The notes beneath the pieces were generated by a model. The model had not been told where the DNA came from. It ran no database searches and was given only the letters and a program-made list of their open reading frames with translations. The translations under genes and the position numbers were made by a program. 64,000 nt of DNA from Bacillus horti (lineage in GTDB: Bacteria > Bacillota > Bacilli > Caldalkalibacillales > JCM-10596): the NCBI RefSeq assembly GCF_030813115.1, contig NZ_JAUSTY010000005.1:62001-126000 (forward strand), read 5' to 3'. Position 1 is the first letter of the stretch. Each line of letters starts with the position of its first letter. Positions 55,731-63,811 of this stretch are shown one piece after another.

Positions 55731-56555
55731 TTAACGCCTGTTCATTACCGCTGGATCTGGTCCTCTACGCTGATTGCGGTTCAAGCTGTGAATCTTTGTC
55801 ATCTCCTCAGGAGTTAATTCGAAATCAAACACATTAAAATTCTCTTCAATACGAGATGGAGTAACAGATTTAGGAATCACAATGCTATTATTCTGTAGGT
55901 GCCATCTTAAGACGACCTGTGCGGCAGTTTTGCCATGCTCTTCAGCAATTTTCACTACAACGTCATCCTGTAGAAGGTCACTTCCTTGATCAAGAGGACT
56001 CCATGCTTCTACAAAAATATCATGCTTTGCACAAAATGCTTTGATATCAGAGCGGGAAAAGTAAGGGTGACATTCAATCTGGTTTAAGACAGGCTTTACA
56101 TCACATTCATTTAGAAGTCGCTCTAAATGATCAATATTAAAATTACATACACCAATTGCTTTAACCCGACCGTCATGATAAAGCTTTTCCATCGCTTTAT
56201 ACGTATCAATATACTGGTTAAACTCAGGTGTTGGCCAGTGAATAAGATATAGATCAACATAATCCAGACCTAATCTTTCAAGACTTTCATCGTATGCCCG
56301 TAATGTATTTTCATAGCCTTGATCAGCGTTCCATACTTTGGTGGTAATAAAGAGCTCTTCTCGTGGAATACCAGATTCTCTAATGGCTTTTCCAACTCCA
56401 GCTTCATTTTGATAAACCATTGCTGTATCAATAGATGTGTAACCGACTTCTAGTGCTTTTGCCACGGCTGGTGTAGCTTCGTCATCCTTGACCTGCCAAA
56501 CCCCATAGCCTAGCTGAGGCATTTTTAATCCATTGTTAAGAGTTACGAAATTCAT
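55731..56555 (-). CDS. aldo/keto reductase (YtbE/YvgN-like)
   Basis: A 274-residue NADPH-dependent reductase of the AKR5 type. The catalytic tetrad is complete: Asp43 and Tyr48 (SIDTAMVYQNE), Lys73 (ITTKVWN) and His106 (DLYLIHWPTP). The C-terminal NADPH signature IPKSVTPSRIEENFNVFDFEL is present. AGGAG precedes the ATG by about 9 bases. Such enzymes detoxify methylglyoxal and other aldehydes. It is monocistronic, divergent from a cupin gene, with a terminator. Confidence 0.94.
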   Translation of the reverse strand: MNFVTLNNGLKMPQLGYGVWQVKDDEATPAVAKALEVGYTSIDTAMVYQNEAGVGKAIRESGIPREELFITTKVWNADQGYENTLRAYDESLERLGLDYVDLYLIHWPTPEFNQYIDTYKAMEKLYHDGRVKAIGVCNFNIDHLERLLNECDVKPVLNQIECHPYFSRSDIKAFCAKHDIFVEAWSPLDQGSDLLQDDVVVKIAEEHGKTAAQVVLRWHLQNNSIVIPKSVTPSRIEENFNVFDFELTPEEMTKIHSLNRNQRRGPDPAVMNRR

Positions 56556-56691
56556 GTAGCATGTCTCCTTTTGGAATTGGATTTTTGCAAGTGTGCGGTA
56601 CTTCTATTATAGGCAAATCATCTTTCTTTAAGTATTGAAATCACACTAATACCCATTAGTTTAAACATAAACAGATCCAATTTCAAGCGTT

Positions 56692-56784
56692 CTGCTTTGC
56701 TTAGCACTATGCAGAATATATAGAGCTACGTTGCAAAGCAGCATGTATAAGAGTATGTTTAAAGTGACATATAAAATTCACTTT
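56692..56784. repeat. inverted repeats in the aldo/keto reductase-cupin intergenic region
   Basis: Two dyads occupy the 329-base gap 56556-56884. CTGCTTTGC (56692-56700) mirrors GCAAAGCAG (56733-56741) at 32 bases distance, and AAAGTGA (56761-56767) mirrors TCACTTT (56778-56784) around 10 bases. They lie between divergent genes and may bind a regulator. I see no convincing -35/-10 pair. Confidence 0.45.
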
Positions 56785-56884
56785 TCTTTATAGATCAACA
56801 GACAAATAAAATATAAAATGAAAGCGAATCCATATGTAACATTTATCACAGATGAAAAAATGGTTAAGAGGAGGTAGGAGAGAA

Positions 56885-57448
56885 ATGGATAGCAAAATGA
56901 AAATAGCAAACGAGGAAGCAAAGAAAGTTAAAATTGGAACGGAACTCGTTCATCCTGATGGCCGCAAGGTTATTTTTGTAGGTAGTGGCGAAGACGATGA
57001 AGGCGATTATATTACTGTTGAGCACCATATGACTAAGCCAGGGGCTATTAACGGTCCCCATTTTCATCCAGTACTAAAGGAAAGCTTTGAGGTTAAGCAG
57101 GGGAAGATGAGATTTTTGGTCGATGGGAAGGAAACGATTGTACAGGCAGGAGAAAAGATTACGGTTCAGCCTAACCAGGTTCATCAATTTTGGAATATTA
57201 GTGATGAGCTTTTAATTGCTGTTCATGAAATTCGCCCACCAGGCCTACATTGGAAAATGTTCGCCCTAGTACATAAGCTGGAATGTGAAGGAAAGATGAC
57301 TTCAAAAGGTATTCCCAAAAACCCTCTGTGGTTAGGAGTAGCGTGGGAGTACATCGACGGTTATATGGCTGGTCCTCCTCGTTTCTTACAGAAAGTGGTG
57401 TTAGGCAGCTTAGCTAAGCTGGCTAAGGCTTTGGGGTATCGTATTTAA
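56885..57448 (+). CDS. cupin-domain protein
   Basis: A 187-residue protein with a cupin_2 domain at about 45-120: metal-ligand pattern GPHFHPVLKESFEVKQGKM (His, His, Glu) and VQPNQVHQFWN (His). The C-terminal 65 residues (LVHKLECEGKMTSKGIPKNPLWLGVAWEYIDGYMAG) form an extension seen in some Bacillus and actinobacterial cupins. AGAGGAGGTAGGAG just before ATG 56885 decides the start; ATG 56852 has no site. Reaction unknown. Confidence 0.85.
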   Translation: MDSKMKIANEEAKKVKIGTELVHPDGRKVIFVGSGEDDEGDYITVEHHMTKPGAINGPHFHPVLKESFEVKQGKMRFLVDGKETIVQAGEKITVQPNQVHQFWNISDELLIAVHEIRPPGLHWKMFALVHKLECEGKMTSKGIPKNPLWLGVAWEYIDGYMAGPPRFLQKVVLGSLAKLAKALGYRI

Positions 57449-57463
57449 CTGCTTACATATACC

Positions 57464-57491
57464 AAAGGTTGCCAATCGATCGGCAACCTTT
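57464..57491. terminator. hairpin between converging cupin and oxidoreductase genes
   Basis: AAAGGTTGCC (57464-57473) pairs perfectly with GGCAACCTTT (57482-57491), loop of 8. The T tail is short in both directions, but position between two stops suggests a bidirectional terminator. Confidence 0.6.
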
Positions 57492-57507
57492 ACTGATATC
57501 TCATCAA

Positions 57508-58451
57508 TTACTTATGCTTCTTCCTCCGTACAGGACTGATGATCTCAAAAGCACGTATTGGATCATCGTTGCTATAGCCCTCGTCCACCAATTGATCCAA
57601 TACAGCCTTACTAGGCTTCAACCATTCCACAGGAATGTCTAGTTCCTTACTTGCCTTTATAATATGACCAAGAGCCAGTTGATTGGTTTTGGTATTCGAA
57701 ACGTCCGTCGCATATTCACCCGTTTCTATGGCACGTACGGCATCAAGAGACGCATAGGACGGGACAATAACGTTGGTGAGCCATTCCGCCACATAGGGCT
57801 GAAACTGAGAAGCGGGAATGTTCGCCGTGCTTACCATCGCATGCGCGTGCAGCAGGCCCTCCCCAGCTCCGTAAAGAATAGTGAGGAGTGCCATGTCATA
57901 TAGCAGCGGGATACCGGGATCATCACTAAGGAAAACTGTGTTGCCGCCAAACACCTTCAATAAAGGCTCATATGCCTCGAATAGCTTTGGTGAACCGCCA
58001 TAAAAAAGTAGGGCTTCGGACATTCCAATCATTTGCGGAACTCCCATGATCGCTCCATCGAGATAGTCGGCACCCATAGACTCGACCCACTGTGCGGCTT
58101 TTCGGGCGTCGTTTGGAGTTCCAGAGGTAAGATTAATAAATACTCTGCCGTTAAGAGTCATTTTCAGGGGAGCCAAAAGTTCACTCATGACTTCATAAGT
58201 AGACAGGCAGATGATACCACCGAGTTTGCGGCCACAGCTTCAGAGATTGTTTTTGCACGAATTGCTCCCATCTCGACAAGGTTGTTTGCTTTCTCAGGCG
58301 AGCGGTTCCAAACGGTTGTCGGGTGATTATTATTCAACAATGCTGATGCCAGCGCTTGCCCCATAAGTCCCAAACCGATGACAGTCACTGGTGTACGACC
58401 GCTGCTTTTATTTATATCTCCAGCTTTATTTATCTTGATTTCTTTACCCAT
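57508..58451 (-). pseudogene. NAD(P)-binding 6-phosphogluconate dehydrogenase/imine-reductase-like oxidoreductase, frameshifted
   Basis: Two overlapping frames make one protein. Frame one (58451-58185) carries the Rossmann start TPVTVIGLGLMGQALASALLNNNHPTTVWNRSPEKA and reads to AANSVV. Frame two (to 57508) continues with IICLSTYEVMSELLAPLKMTLNGRVFINLTSGTP and the helical C-terminal domain. The switch lies at about 58215-58217 and fits a one-base deletion; afterwards frame one stops at 58185. Together they give about 314 residues, the normal length for beta-hydroxyacid dehydrogenase/imine reductase proteins. AGGAG supports the start. It is driven by a MerR-type promoter. A sequencing error is an alternative explanation. 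Confidence 0.8.
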
Positions 58452-58492
58452 TGAATTTAGTCTCCTTCATAATCATTGTCTGTTCAAAAAGG

Positions 58493-58524
58493 ATTATAAA
58501 CCCTGACACTAGCGTTAAGGTCAA
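58493..58524 (-). promoter_or_regulatory. MerR-type promoter of the oxidoreductase gene (20-bp spacer)
   Basis: On the minus strand TTGACC (58524-58519), a 20-base spacer with CCTTAACGC/GTGTCAGG dyad and TATAAT (58498-58493). Over-long spacers with a central dyad are the mark of MerR-activated promoters; the MerR gene is encoded divergently at 58680. Confidence 0.75.
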
Positions 58525-58589
58525 TAGCATTTGTAAATATCAATTAAAAATTCTTAGCTATAACATTTATTCTGGTTGTTCATTTTCTC

Positions 58590-58621
58590 TTGACCTTATC
58601 ATTGATGTCATAGTTTATAAT
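58590..58621 (+). promoter_or_regulatory. MerR-type promoter of the merR-like gene (20-bp spacer)
   Basis: TTGACC (58590-58595), 20-base spacer, TATAAT (58616-58621). The -35 and first spacer bases (TTGACCTTA) are identical to the divergent promoter, which suggests that the same regulator acts on both and controls its own synthesis. Confidence 0.7.
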
Positions 58622-58679
58622 AGAATTTATATAGGTTAGAAGAAAGAACGGAAAAAAATGTATGGGAGGGGAACGCGCA

Positions 58680-59054
58680 TTGAAGATCAGTCAATTAGCA
58701 GAGAAAACAGGTGTTAGTGCTAGGTCTATTCGACATTATGAAAAAAAGAATTTACTTACTGCCAAGCGGCTAGAAAACGGTTATAGGCTTTTTCAGGAAT
58801 CAGACGTCGAGCGTGTCAAAACAATTCAAATTTATCTAGGATTAGGGCTAAATACGGACCAGATTGAAGAAATGATAAGCTGTACAGATTATTGTCCGGA
58901 GTTAGAAATGGATGAGCTATGCTCGGAAATGCTTGAAGTATACGAAAAAAAGCTAAAAGAAATTAATCAACAAATGGATACTTTAGCCCACGTGAAAAGA
59001 CGATTAGAAGAGGAGATTGCAAAATTTAAAGAAGTCCAAGAGAAGCTTGGCTAG
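58680..59054 (+). CDS. MerR-family transcriptional regulator
   Basis: A 124-residue regulator. The DNA-binding part is MKISQLAEKTGVSARSIRHYEKKNLLTAKRLENGYRLF, then a coiled-coil dimerisation helix (YEKKLKEINQQMDTLAHVKRRLEEEIAKF). A small Cys-containing patch (SCTDYCPELEMDELC) precedes the helix. The start is TTG 58680, with GAGGGG at 8-base spacing; ATG 58662 has no site and would add six non-conserved residues. It is divergent from the oxidoreductase pseudogene, and both promoters have the MerR-type 20-bp spacer. Inducer unknown. Confidence 0.9.
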   Translation: MKISQLAEKTGVSARSIRHYEKKNLLTAKRLENGYRLFQESDVERVKTIQIYLGLGLNTDQIEEMISCTDYCPELEMDELCSEMLEVYEKKLKEINQQMDTLAHVKRRLEEEIAKFKEVQEKLG

Positions 59055-59100
59055 CAATTGAGGACTTGACGAGACAATACTTAATTCATATACTAAAAAG

Positions 59101-59114
59101 AGACCGAACGGTCT
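59101..59114. promoter_or_regulatory. TetR operator 1
   Basis: AGACCGAACGGTCT is a dyad (AGACCG/CGGTCT, 2-base centre) 21 bases before the GTG start of the TetR gene. A second, nearly identical copy precedes the next gene at 59746. Confidence 0.75.
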
Positions 59115-59135
59115 TTAATGATAGGAGGAGATTAG

Positions 59136-59729
59136 GTGGGACGAGGAGTAGATACAAGAAACATGATTATCCAAAAATCTGCAACGCTTTTTAATAGACA
59201 AGGCTTCTCTGGCTCATCTATGTCCGATATTATGAATGCTACAGGATTAAAGAAGGGAGGAATCTATCGTCACTTTCAAAATAAAGATGAGCTTGCTGTA
59301 GAGGCGTTTAATCACTCTGTTGAGGTGCTGCGCAGGACATATCGTGCCGCTATAAAGGATAAGCATACAGCAGAAGAGAAGTTACTGTCTGTTTTATCGG
59401 TATATTTGAACATTACACAGAATCCCCCGTTGGAGGGAGGCTGTCCTTTACTTAACACGGCCATTGATACGGATGATACTCATCCCCTATTGAATCAGAG
59501 AGCACAAGAAGCTATGAACGATTGGTTAGCCTTTATTCAGTCCATCCTCAAGGAAGGTGCTGAAGCTAAGGAATTTAGAGCAGATTTAGATGTACAGGAA
59601 GTGTCCATTTTTCTTACTTCAGCTTTCGAAGGAAGTGTGATGATGGGACAGCTCTATCGAAAAGATGAGTATATCATGAAATATTTTAACCAGCTTAAAC
59701 AATATATTTCTTGCTGCATCAAGCAGTAA
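59136..59729 (+). CDS. TetR/AcrR-family transcriptional regulator
   Basis: A 197-residue repressor: helix-turn-helix MIIQKSATLFNRQGFSGSSMSDIMNATGLKKGGIYRHFQNKDELAVEAF and a C-terminal ligand domain of the YxaF/LmrA type with PPLEGGCPLLNTAIDTDDTHPLLNQRAQEAM. The start is GTG 59136 directly after AGGAGGAGATTAG. An AGACC..GGTCT operator precedes it, and a second one precedes the DJ-1/PfpI gene 47 bases after its stop. The likely role is repression of both until an unknown ligand binds. Confidence 0.92.
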   Translation: MGRGVDTRNMIIQKSATLFNRQGFSGSSMSDIMNATGLKKGGIYRHFQNKDELAVEAFNHSVEVLRRTYRAAIKDKHTAEEKLLSVLSVYLNITQNPPLEGGCPLLNTAIDTDDTHPLLNQRAQEAMNDWLAFIQSILKEGAEAKEFRADLDVQEVSIFLTSAFEGSVMMGQLYRKDEYIMKYFNQLKQYISCCIKQ

Positions 59730-59745
59730 TTTTTTTGCATAAAAA

Positions 59746-59759
59746 AGACCAATCGGTCT
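59746..59759. promoter_or_regulatory. TetR operator 2
   Basis: AGACCAATCGGTCT, sharing 12 of 14 bases with operator 1, lies 17 bases before the DJ-1/PfpI start, so the upstream TetR protein probably also controls this gene. Confidence 0.72.
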
Positions 59760-59776
59760 CATAGAGGAGCGTTTAT

Positions 59777-60427
59777 ATGGATAATATGAAAAAGCAATGG
59801 AATGTGGGAATTTTACTTTTTGATCATGTGGATGTATTAGATTATTCAGGGCCATTTGAAGTATTTTCATTAACCGTGCGGGAAAAAAGTCAGGTTAGTG
59901 AGTTATTAATGAATACGATCAAGCTAGAGGATAAGCCTTTTGTTGTAAAAACCATTTCAGAAACTGGAGAGCTTGTAACGACACATAATGGACTGAAGCT
60001 TCTACCGGACTACAGCTTTCAAAGCTTAGGTGTAGAGCTAGATCTATTGATTGTACCTGGTGGTCCATTGATGGCTATAAAAAAAGGGGTGAAGAATAAA
60101 GCGCTATTGAATTGGATAGCAAGTCAGCAAAAGACAGGGGTTATCGTGGCTTCAGTATGCACGGGAGCTTTGTTCTTAGCGGAGAGCGGAATCTTAGATG
60201 GATATAAAGCAACGACAAACGCCTTTGCTTTGGACTACCTAGAAGAAAAATATAGGAATATTGAAGTGATAAGAGGGGTACGATTTGTCGACAACGGAAA
60301 CGTTATGACGTCCGCTGGTGTTGCTGCTGGTATCGATATGTCTCTATATATCGTAGGGAAATTAATAGGTGAGGAAGCAGCAAAAATAACTTCAACTACA
60401 ATTGAGTATCCTTACTATAAACAGTAA
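59777..60427 (+). CDS. DJ-1/PfpI family protein
   Basis: A 216-residue class I glutamine-amidotransferase-like protein. The nucleophile elbow is VASVCTGALFLAESG with Cys118, preceded by LLIVPGGP and followed by ATTNAFALDYLEE, where a His is normally conserved in the second half; N at that place is notable. The group includes isonitrile hydratase-like and chaperone/glyoxalase-type proteins. GAGGAGC precedes the ATG. It follows a TetR gene with a shared operator, which suggests a stress or detoxification role. Activity not established. Confidence 0.88.
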   Translation: MDNMKKQWNVGILLFDHVDVLDYSGPFEVFSLTVREKSQVSELLMNTIKLEDKPFVVKTISETGELVTTHNGLKLLPDYSFQSLGVELDLLIVPGGPLMAIKKGVKNKALLNWIASQQKTGVIVASVCTGALFLAESGILDGYKATTNAFALDYLEEKYRNIEVIRGVRFVDNGNVMTSAGVAAGIDMSLYIVGKLIGEEAAKITSTTIEYPYYKQ

Positions 60428-60564
60428 TGTAAATGATCTATATGTATGATCATATTTACGATTAATTTTACTGATTACCATTCACGAATTACTATCCACA
60501 ATTTTCATTAAAATTTGGTATAATCTGAGTATCTTTGAAATTGATAGGGAAGGAGGGACACTCA

Positions 60565-60939
60565 TTGCTTCAAAAGATACTTTATAATGAGATACCAGTA
60601 AAGGATATGAACAAGTCGATTGAATGGTATAAAGAAATACTAGGCTTAGAATTTATTTTTTACAGTAAAGAGGAGAACCTAGCACAATTTAATCTTCAAT
60701 CAGGTCAAATGCTTTTCTTAGTTGAAACGACTGATGAGACAAATGCAAATTTTACAGTGCAAGGAAAGCCACATAATGTAATTGGCTTTCAGACAGAAAA
60801 TATTGAACAGCTACATAATGATTTAGTGCGAAAAGGTGTTCAGGTAGAGGATATAGAGAATGATGGAGGAGGAAATAAATTTCTTAACTTTTATGACCTA
60901 AATGGAAATATATTTAACGTTCAATGTGATGTTAGATAG
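60565..60939 (+). CDS. VOC (glyoxalase/bleomycin resistance) family protein
   Basis: A 124-residue single VOC module pair: NEIPVKDMNKSIEWYKEILGLEFIF starts the first beta-alpha-beta unit, and VIGFQTENIEQLHNDLVRKGVQVED the second, ending NFYDLNGNIFNVQ with the usual metal-ligand Glu replaced by Asn-Ile-Phe context, so metal binding is uncertain. The start is TTG 60565 with AAGGAGGG 8 bases upstream; a longer reading from 60535 would run through that ribosome site. Function unknown. Confidence 0.88.
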   Translation: MLQKILYNEIPVKDMNKSIEWYKEILGLEFIFYSKEENLAQFNLQSGQMLFLVETTDETNANFTVQGKPHNVIGFQTENIEQLHNDLVRKGVQVEDIENDGGGNKFLNFYDLNGNIFNVQCDVR

Positions 60940-61003
60940 TAGTTACTGCTATTGAGGGGGCCTATAGGTGAAGCTAAATAGCACTAAAGGTGAAGTCTGT
61001 GGC

Positions 61004-61843
61004 CTAATGCTCTAAATATTTTCCATAGTCAGGAATAGCATGTTCATCGAAATGAGCAACAAGATTATCAAGTTGCCCGGATAAGTCTACACCTGATAAG
61101 GGAAGACCATGACCAGTTATGGCAATGTGCGGCTGTAAGGATTGAAGCATGAGAACGGATTGTTTAGCTTTTTTCCAATCTGTGGTTAGATATCTTGGAG
61201 GTCCGCTGATCTCCTCAGTTTGAGTAAGAACTTTATAAAGAGAATCTTGTTTAACATTGATGAATGCATCTCCAGCGATCAAGGCGTGATCCTTTTCGCG
61301 GAACAAGGAGATGTGACCCCGGGTATGTCCTGGTGTGTGGATCCAGCGCCAATCAGTTAATAAAGGAATGGTTCCATTGGCTGGAAGAGGGTGTACGTAG
61401 CTTCCCAATGTGATGGGTTCAATGGGATAAAGAAAGGACGTTTTTGCTAAGAGCCCACCTTCAACGGAAGGGTCTGGATTAGGGTAGCTCTGTTTTCCAG
61501 TCAGATAAGGTAGTTCTAACTCATGAGCATAGACTGGAATGTCCCAATGCTTAATAAGTTCAATGATAGCTCCAACATGATCAAAATGTCCATGAGTTAG
61601 AATGATACATTTCGGCTTGCTATTACCAAAGCGTTTTTCAGCAGTAGAAATAATGTCTGGAGCAGATTTTGGCATACCAGCATCTACTAGGACCCAATTA
61701 TCCTTTGTACCAATAAAAACAATATTTACAATTTGAATGGTGTAGCAATACAGGTCAGATGAAACCTCATGACCTTTTCCACTTTGGACAGAGGTGATGG
61801 GCAAAAAATGATAGTCTTTTCCGTAGGATAGTGAAGTGTCCAT
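61004..61843 (-). CDS. metallo-beta-lactamase-fold hydrolase
   Basis: A 279-residue MBL-fold protein. The zinc motif HxHxDH is THGHFDH (His84, His86, Asp88, His89); further ligands lie in HTPGHTRGHISLF, IAGDAF and ITGHG. The lack of extra domains suggests a small-substrate hydrolase such as lactonase or glyoxalase II-like; the type cannot be fixed. AGGAGG is 13 bases before ATG 61843 and touches a TTG at 61855; I prefer the ATG, though the spacing is long. Monocistronic. Confidence 0.88.
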   Translation of the reverse strand: MDTSLSYGKDYHFLPITSVQSGKGHEVSSDLYCYTIQIVNIVFIGTKDNWVLVDAGMPKSAPDIISTAEKRFGNSKPKCIILTHGHFDHVGAIIELIKHWDIPVYAHELELPYLTGKQSYPNPDPSVEGGLLAKTSFLYPIEPITLGSYVHPLPANGTIPLLTDWRWIHTPGHTRGHISLFREKDHALIAGDAFINVKQDSLYKVLTQTEEISGPPRYLTTDWKKAKQSVLMLQSLQPHIAITGHGLPLSGVDLSGQLDNLVAHFDEHAIPDYGKYLEH

Positions 61844-61964
61844 GATAAGGTACAAGCCTCCTTAGCTCTAGTTGAAATTAGTTTCTCCGAATCGGCAGAA
61901 GATCATACAAAAAATAATCGGTTAAAAGCAAGGGCGTTTACCGATGCTTTAATTCTCTATAAAT

Positions 61965-62012
61965 GAAAGAAGCCAGATAAGCTTAATCCTTAGATATAAG
62001 CCCCTGGCTTTC
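61965..62012 (-). terminator. probable terminator of the zinc-type alcohol dehydrogenase gene
   Basis: On the minus strand GAAAGCCAG pairs with CTGGCTTCTTTC, with an inner GCTTA/TAAGC stem. Only ATTTAT follows, so the call is tentative. Confidence 0.5.
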
Positions 62013-62027
62013 GTTGTGAATTCGAAT

Positions 62028-63059
62028 TTAATTGTTTGTTAAAACGAGTTTACCGATCATCTTACCAGACTCTAATTTTTCATGAGCCAAACGTAGATTC
62101 TCGGCATGGATAGGAGACATAGTCTCCGTCAAAGTGCTTTTGATTTTATTAGAGTCTACTAAAATTGCAAGCTCATTTAGTAGATGATGCTGTTCAATCA
62201 TATCCTCTGTTTCGTACATGGCTCTAGTAAACATGAACTCCCAAACAAATGATGCACTCTTATTTTTCAAAAGACCTAGGTTAACAGGGTTAGCTGTCTC
62301 TACAATAGAACAGATAGTACCCTGTGGTGCAATGGTAGTAGCCATGTTTTCCCAGTGCTGATCTGTGTTGTTTAAGCAGAAGATGTAATCAACCGTTTCA
62401 AAGCCAAGCTTTTGTAGCTGAGGGAGAAACTCTTCATGATGGTTGATTGTATAATCAGCACCCTGTTGTTTGACCCAATCGACGGTCTCTGATCGTGAGG
62501 CCGTTCCAATAACGGTTAAGCCTGCTAGTTTACTAAGCTGAGTAGCGATGGAGCCTACACCACCGGCTGCTCCTATATGAAGGATCGTCTTGTTCCGATT
62601 TGCCTCTGGATCCTTAGCTACACCTAGGCGATCATATATTCCTTCCCACGCTGTAATGGCTGTTAGAGGAAGAGCTGCTGCCTCGGCAAAATCAACACTT
62701 TTTGGTTTCTTACCGACAATGCGTTCATCCACAAGGTGAAAATCACTGTTTCCCCCTTGACGAGTAATGCTTCCTGCATAATAGACCTCATCACCAGGCT
62801 GAAAGAGTGTACAATCAGCTCCTGTCTCCTTCACAATTCCTGCTACATCCCAACCAAGAATCTTTGGTGATTCTTCGACCCTATCCTTCGGAGCACGAAC
62901 CTTAGTATCCACTGGATTAACGGAAATTGCTTTTACCTGAACAAGGAGGTCTCTTCCTGTTGCAGTGGGCCTATCTACTTCCAAATCGATTAAGCTTTCA
63001 CTTTCCGTGATCGGTAGGTAACGGTAAAGTCCAACGGCTTTCATCGTTTCTATTGACAT
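62028..63059 (-). CDS. zinc-binding alcohol dehydrogenase family protein (quinone-oxidoreductase-like MDR)
   Basis: A 343-residue medium-chain dehydrogenase/reductase. The GroES-like N-terminal part has VKAISVNPVDTKVRAPK and ILGWDVAGIV (no structural zinc Cys cluster), and the Rossmann part has the nucleotide motif HIGAAGGVGSIATQLSKLAG. The ending ENLRLAHEKLESGKMIGKLVL is typical of the adh_fam_1 group. Despite the family name, catalytic zinc ligands are absent. NADPH-dependent quinone or enoyl reduction is likely. AAGGAAG precedes the ATG. It diverges from a flavodoxin-fold oxidoreductase gene. Confidence 0.92.
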   Translation of the reverse strand: MSIETMKAVGLYRYLPITESESLIDLEVDRPTATGRDLLVQVKAISVNPVDTKVRAPKDRVEESPKILGWDVAGIVKETGADCTLFQPGDEVYYAGSITRQGGNSDFHLVDERIVGKKPKSVDFAEAAALPLTAITAWEGIYDRLGVAKDPEANRNKTILHIGAAGGVGSIATQLSKLAGLTVIGTASRSETVDWVKQQGADYTINHHEEFLPQLQKLGFETVDYIFCLNNTDQHWENMATTIAPQGTICSIVETANPVNLGLLKNKSASFVWEFMFTRAMYETEDMIEQHHLLNELAILVDSNKIKSTLTETMSPIHAENLRLAHEKLESGKMIGKLVLTNN

Positions 63060-63217
63060 AGATATCTTCCTTTCACTGTGAATGTAGCAGTATTTCTGAA
63101 TCGAATGATCAGTAACATCTATTTTACTGTACTATATTTTTATATTATCCTAGAATTAAGCCCGATTCAAGAAAGGATACACATGTAAAATTTTATTGAA
63201 ATGAGGTTTGTAAACTA

Positions 63218-63808
63218 ATGAAAGTATTAACTGTGGTCACTCATCCGAGAAGGGATTCTCTTACGTTTGCTGTGGCTAAACGTTTTGAACAAGGCCTGCT
63301 AGATGCTGGACACGAGGTAGAGGTTTTAGATTTATATCGTAGTGGGTTCAACCCAGCACTTCATGAGCTAGATGAGCCAGATTGGTCTGCTAGCATTCAG
63401 CAATTTTCTTCTGAGGTCGATGACGAAATTAAGAGGATGGAGAAGCACGATGCGTTAGCATTTATTTTCCCATTATGGTGGTGGAATATGCCAGCCATGT
63501 TAAAGGGTTACATTGATCGGGTCTGGAATTACGGTGTGGCCTATGGTCCAAAAAAGCTAAGCCATCAGCAGGTACTGTGGCTTAGCCTAGTAGGAGCTCC
63601 AAAGGAGAAGCTGGAAAAGAGAAAATATGATCAAATGATCCAGCATTACTTTAACGTTGGAATCGCAGATTATTGTGGAATTAAGCACTCGAAAGTTGAA
63701 TTCTTATTCGAGACGATTAAAGATAAAAGCACGGAGTATATGGAAGACCTATTAGATCAGGCTTATGATCTTGGCCTGAATTACGAAATTAAAAAAGCTT
63801 CGATATAA
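63218..63808 (+). CDS. flavodoxin-fold NAD(P)H oxidoreductase
   Basis: A 196-residue Flavodoxin_2 family protein (MdaB/KefF/YwrO relatives). The N-terminal strand and phosphate loop are VLTVVTHPRRDSLTFAVAKRF, then VLDLYRSGFNPALHE and the FMN-contacting FIFPLWWWNMPAMLKGYIDRVWNYGVAYG. These enzymes reduce quinones by two electrons with NAD(P)H and protect from redox stress. GAGG lies 11 bases before the ATG, a weak site. It is divergent from the quinone-reductase-like gene at 62028, consistent with a joint detoxification role. Confidence 0.92.
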   Translation: MKVLTVVTHPRRDSLTFAVAKRFEQGLLDAGHEVEVLDLYRSGFNPALHELDEPDWSASIQQFSSEVDDEIKRMEKHDALAFIFPLWWWNMPAMLKGYIDRVWNYGVAYGPKKLSHQQVLWLSLVGAPKEKLEKRKYDQMIQHYFNVGIADYCGIKHSKVEFLFETIKDKSTEYMEDLLDQAYDLGLNYEIKKASI

Positions 63809-63811
63809 AAA

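Noticed and set aside
58451-58639. 62-codon plus-strand ORF in the MerR intergenic region
   Set aside because: It lies over both divergent promoters, has no ribosome site and no recognisable protein character.
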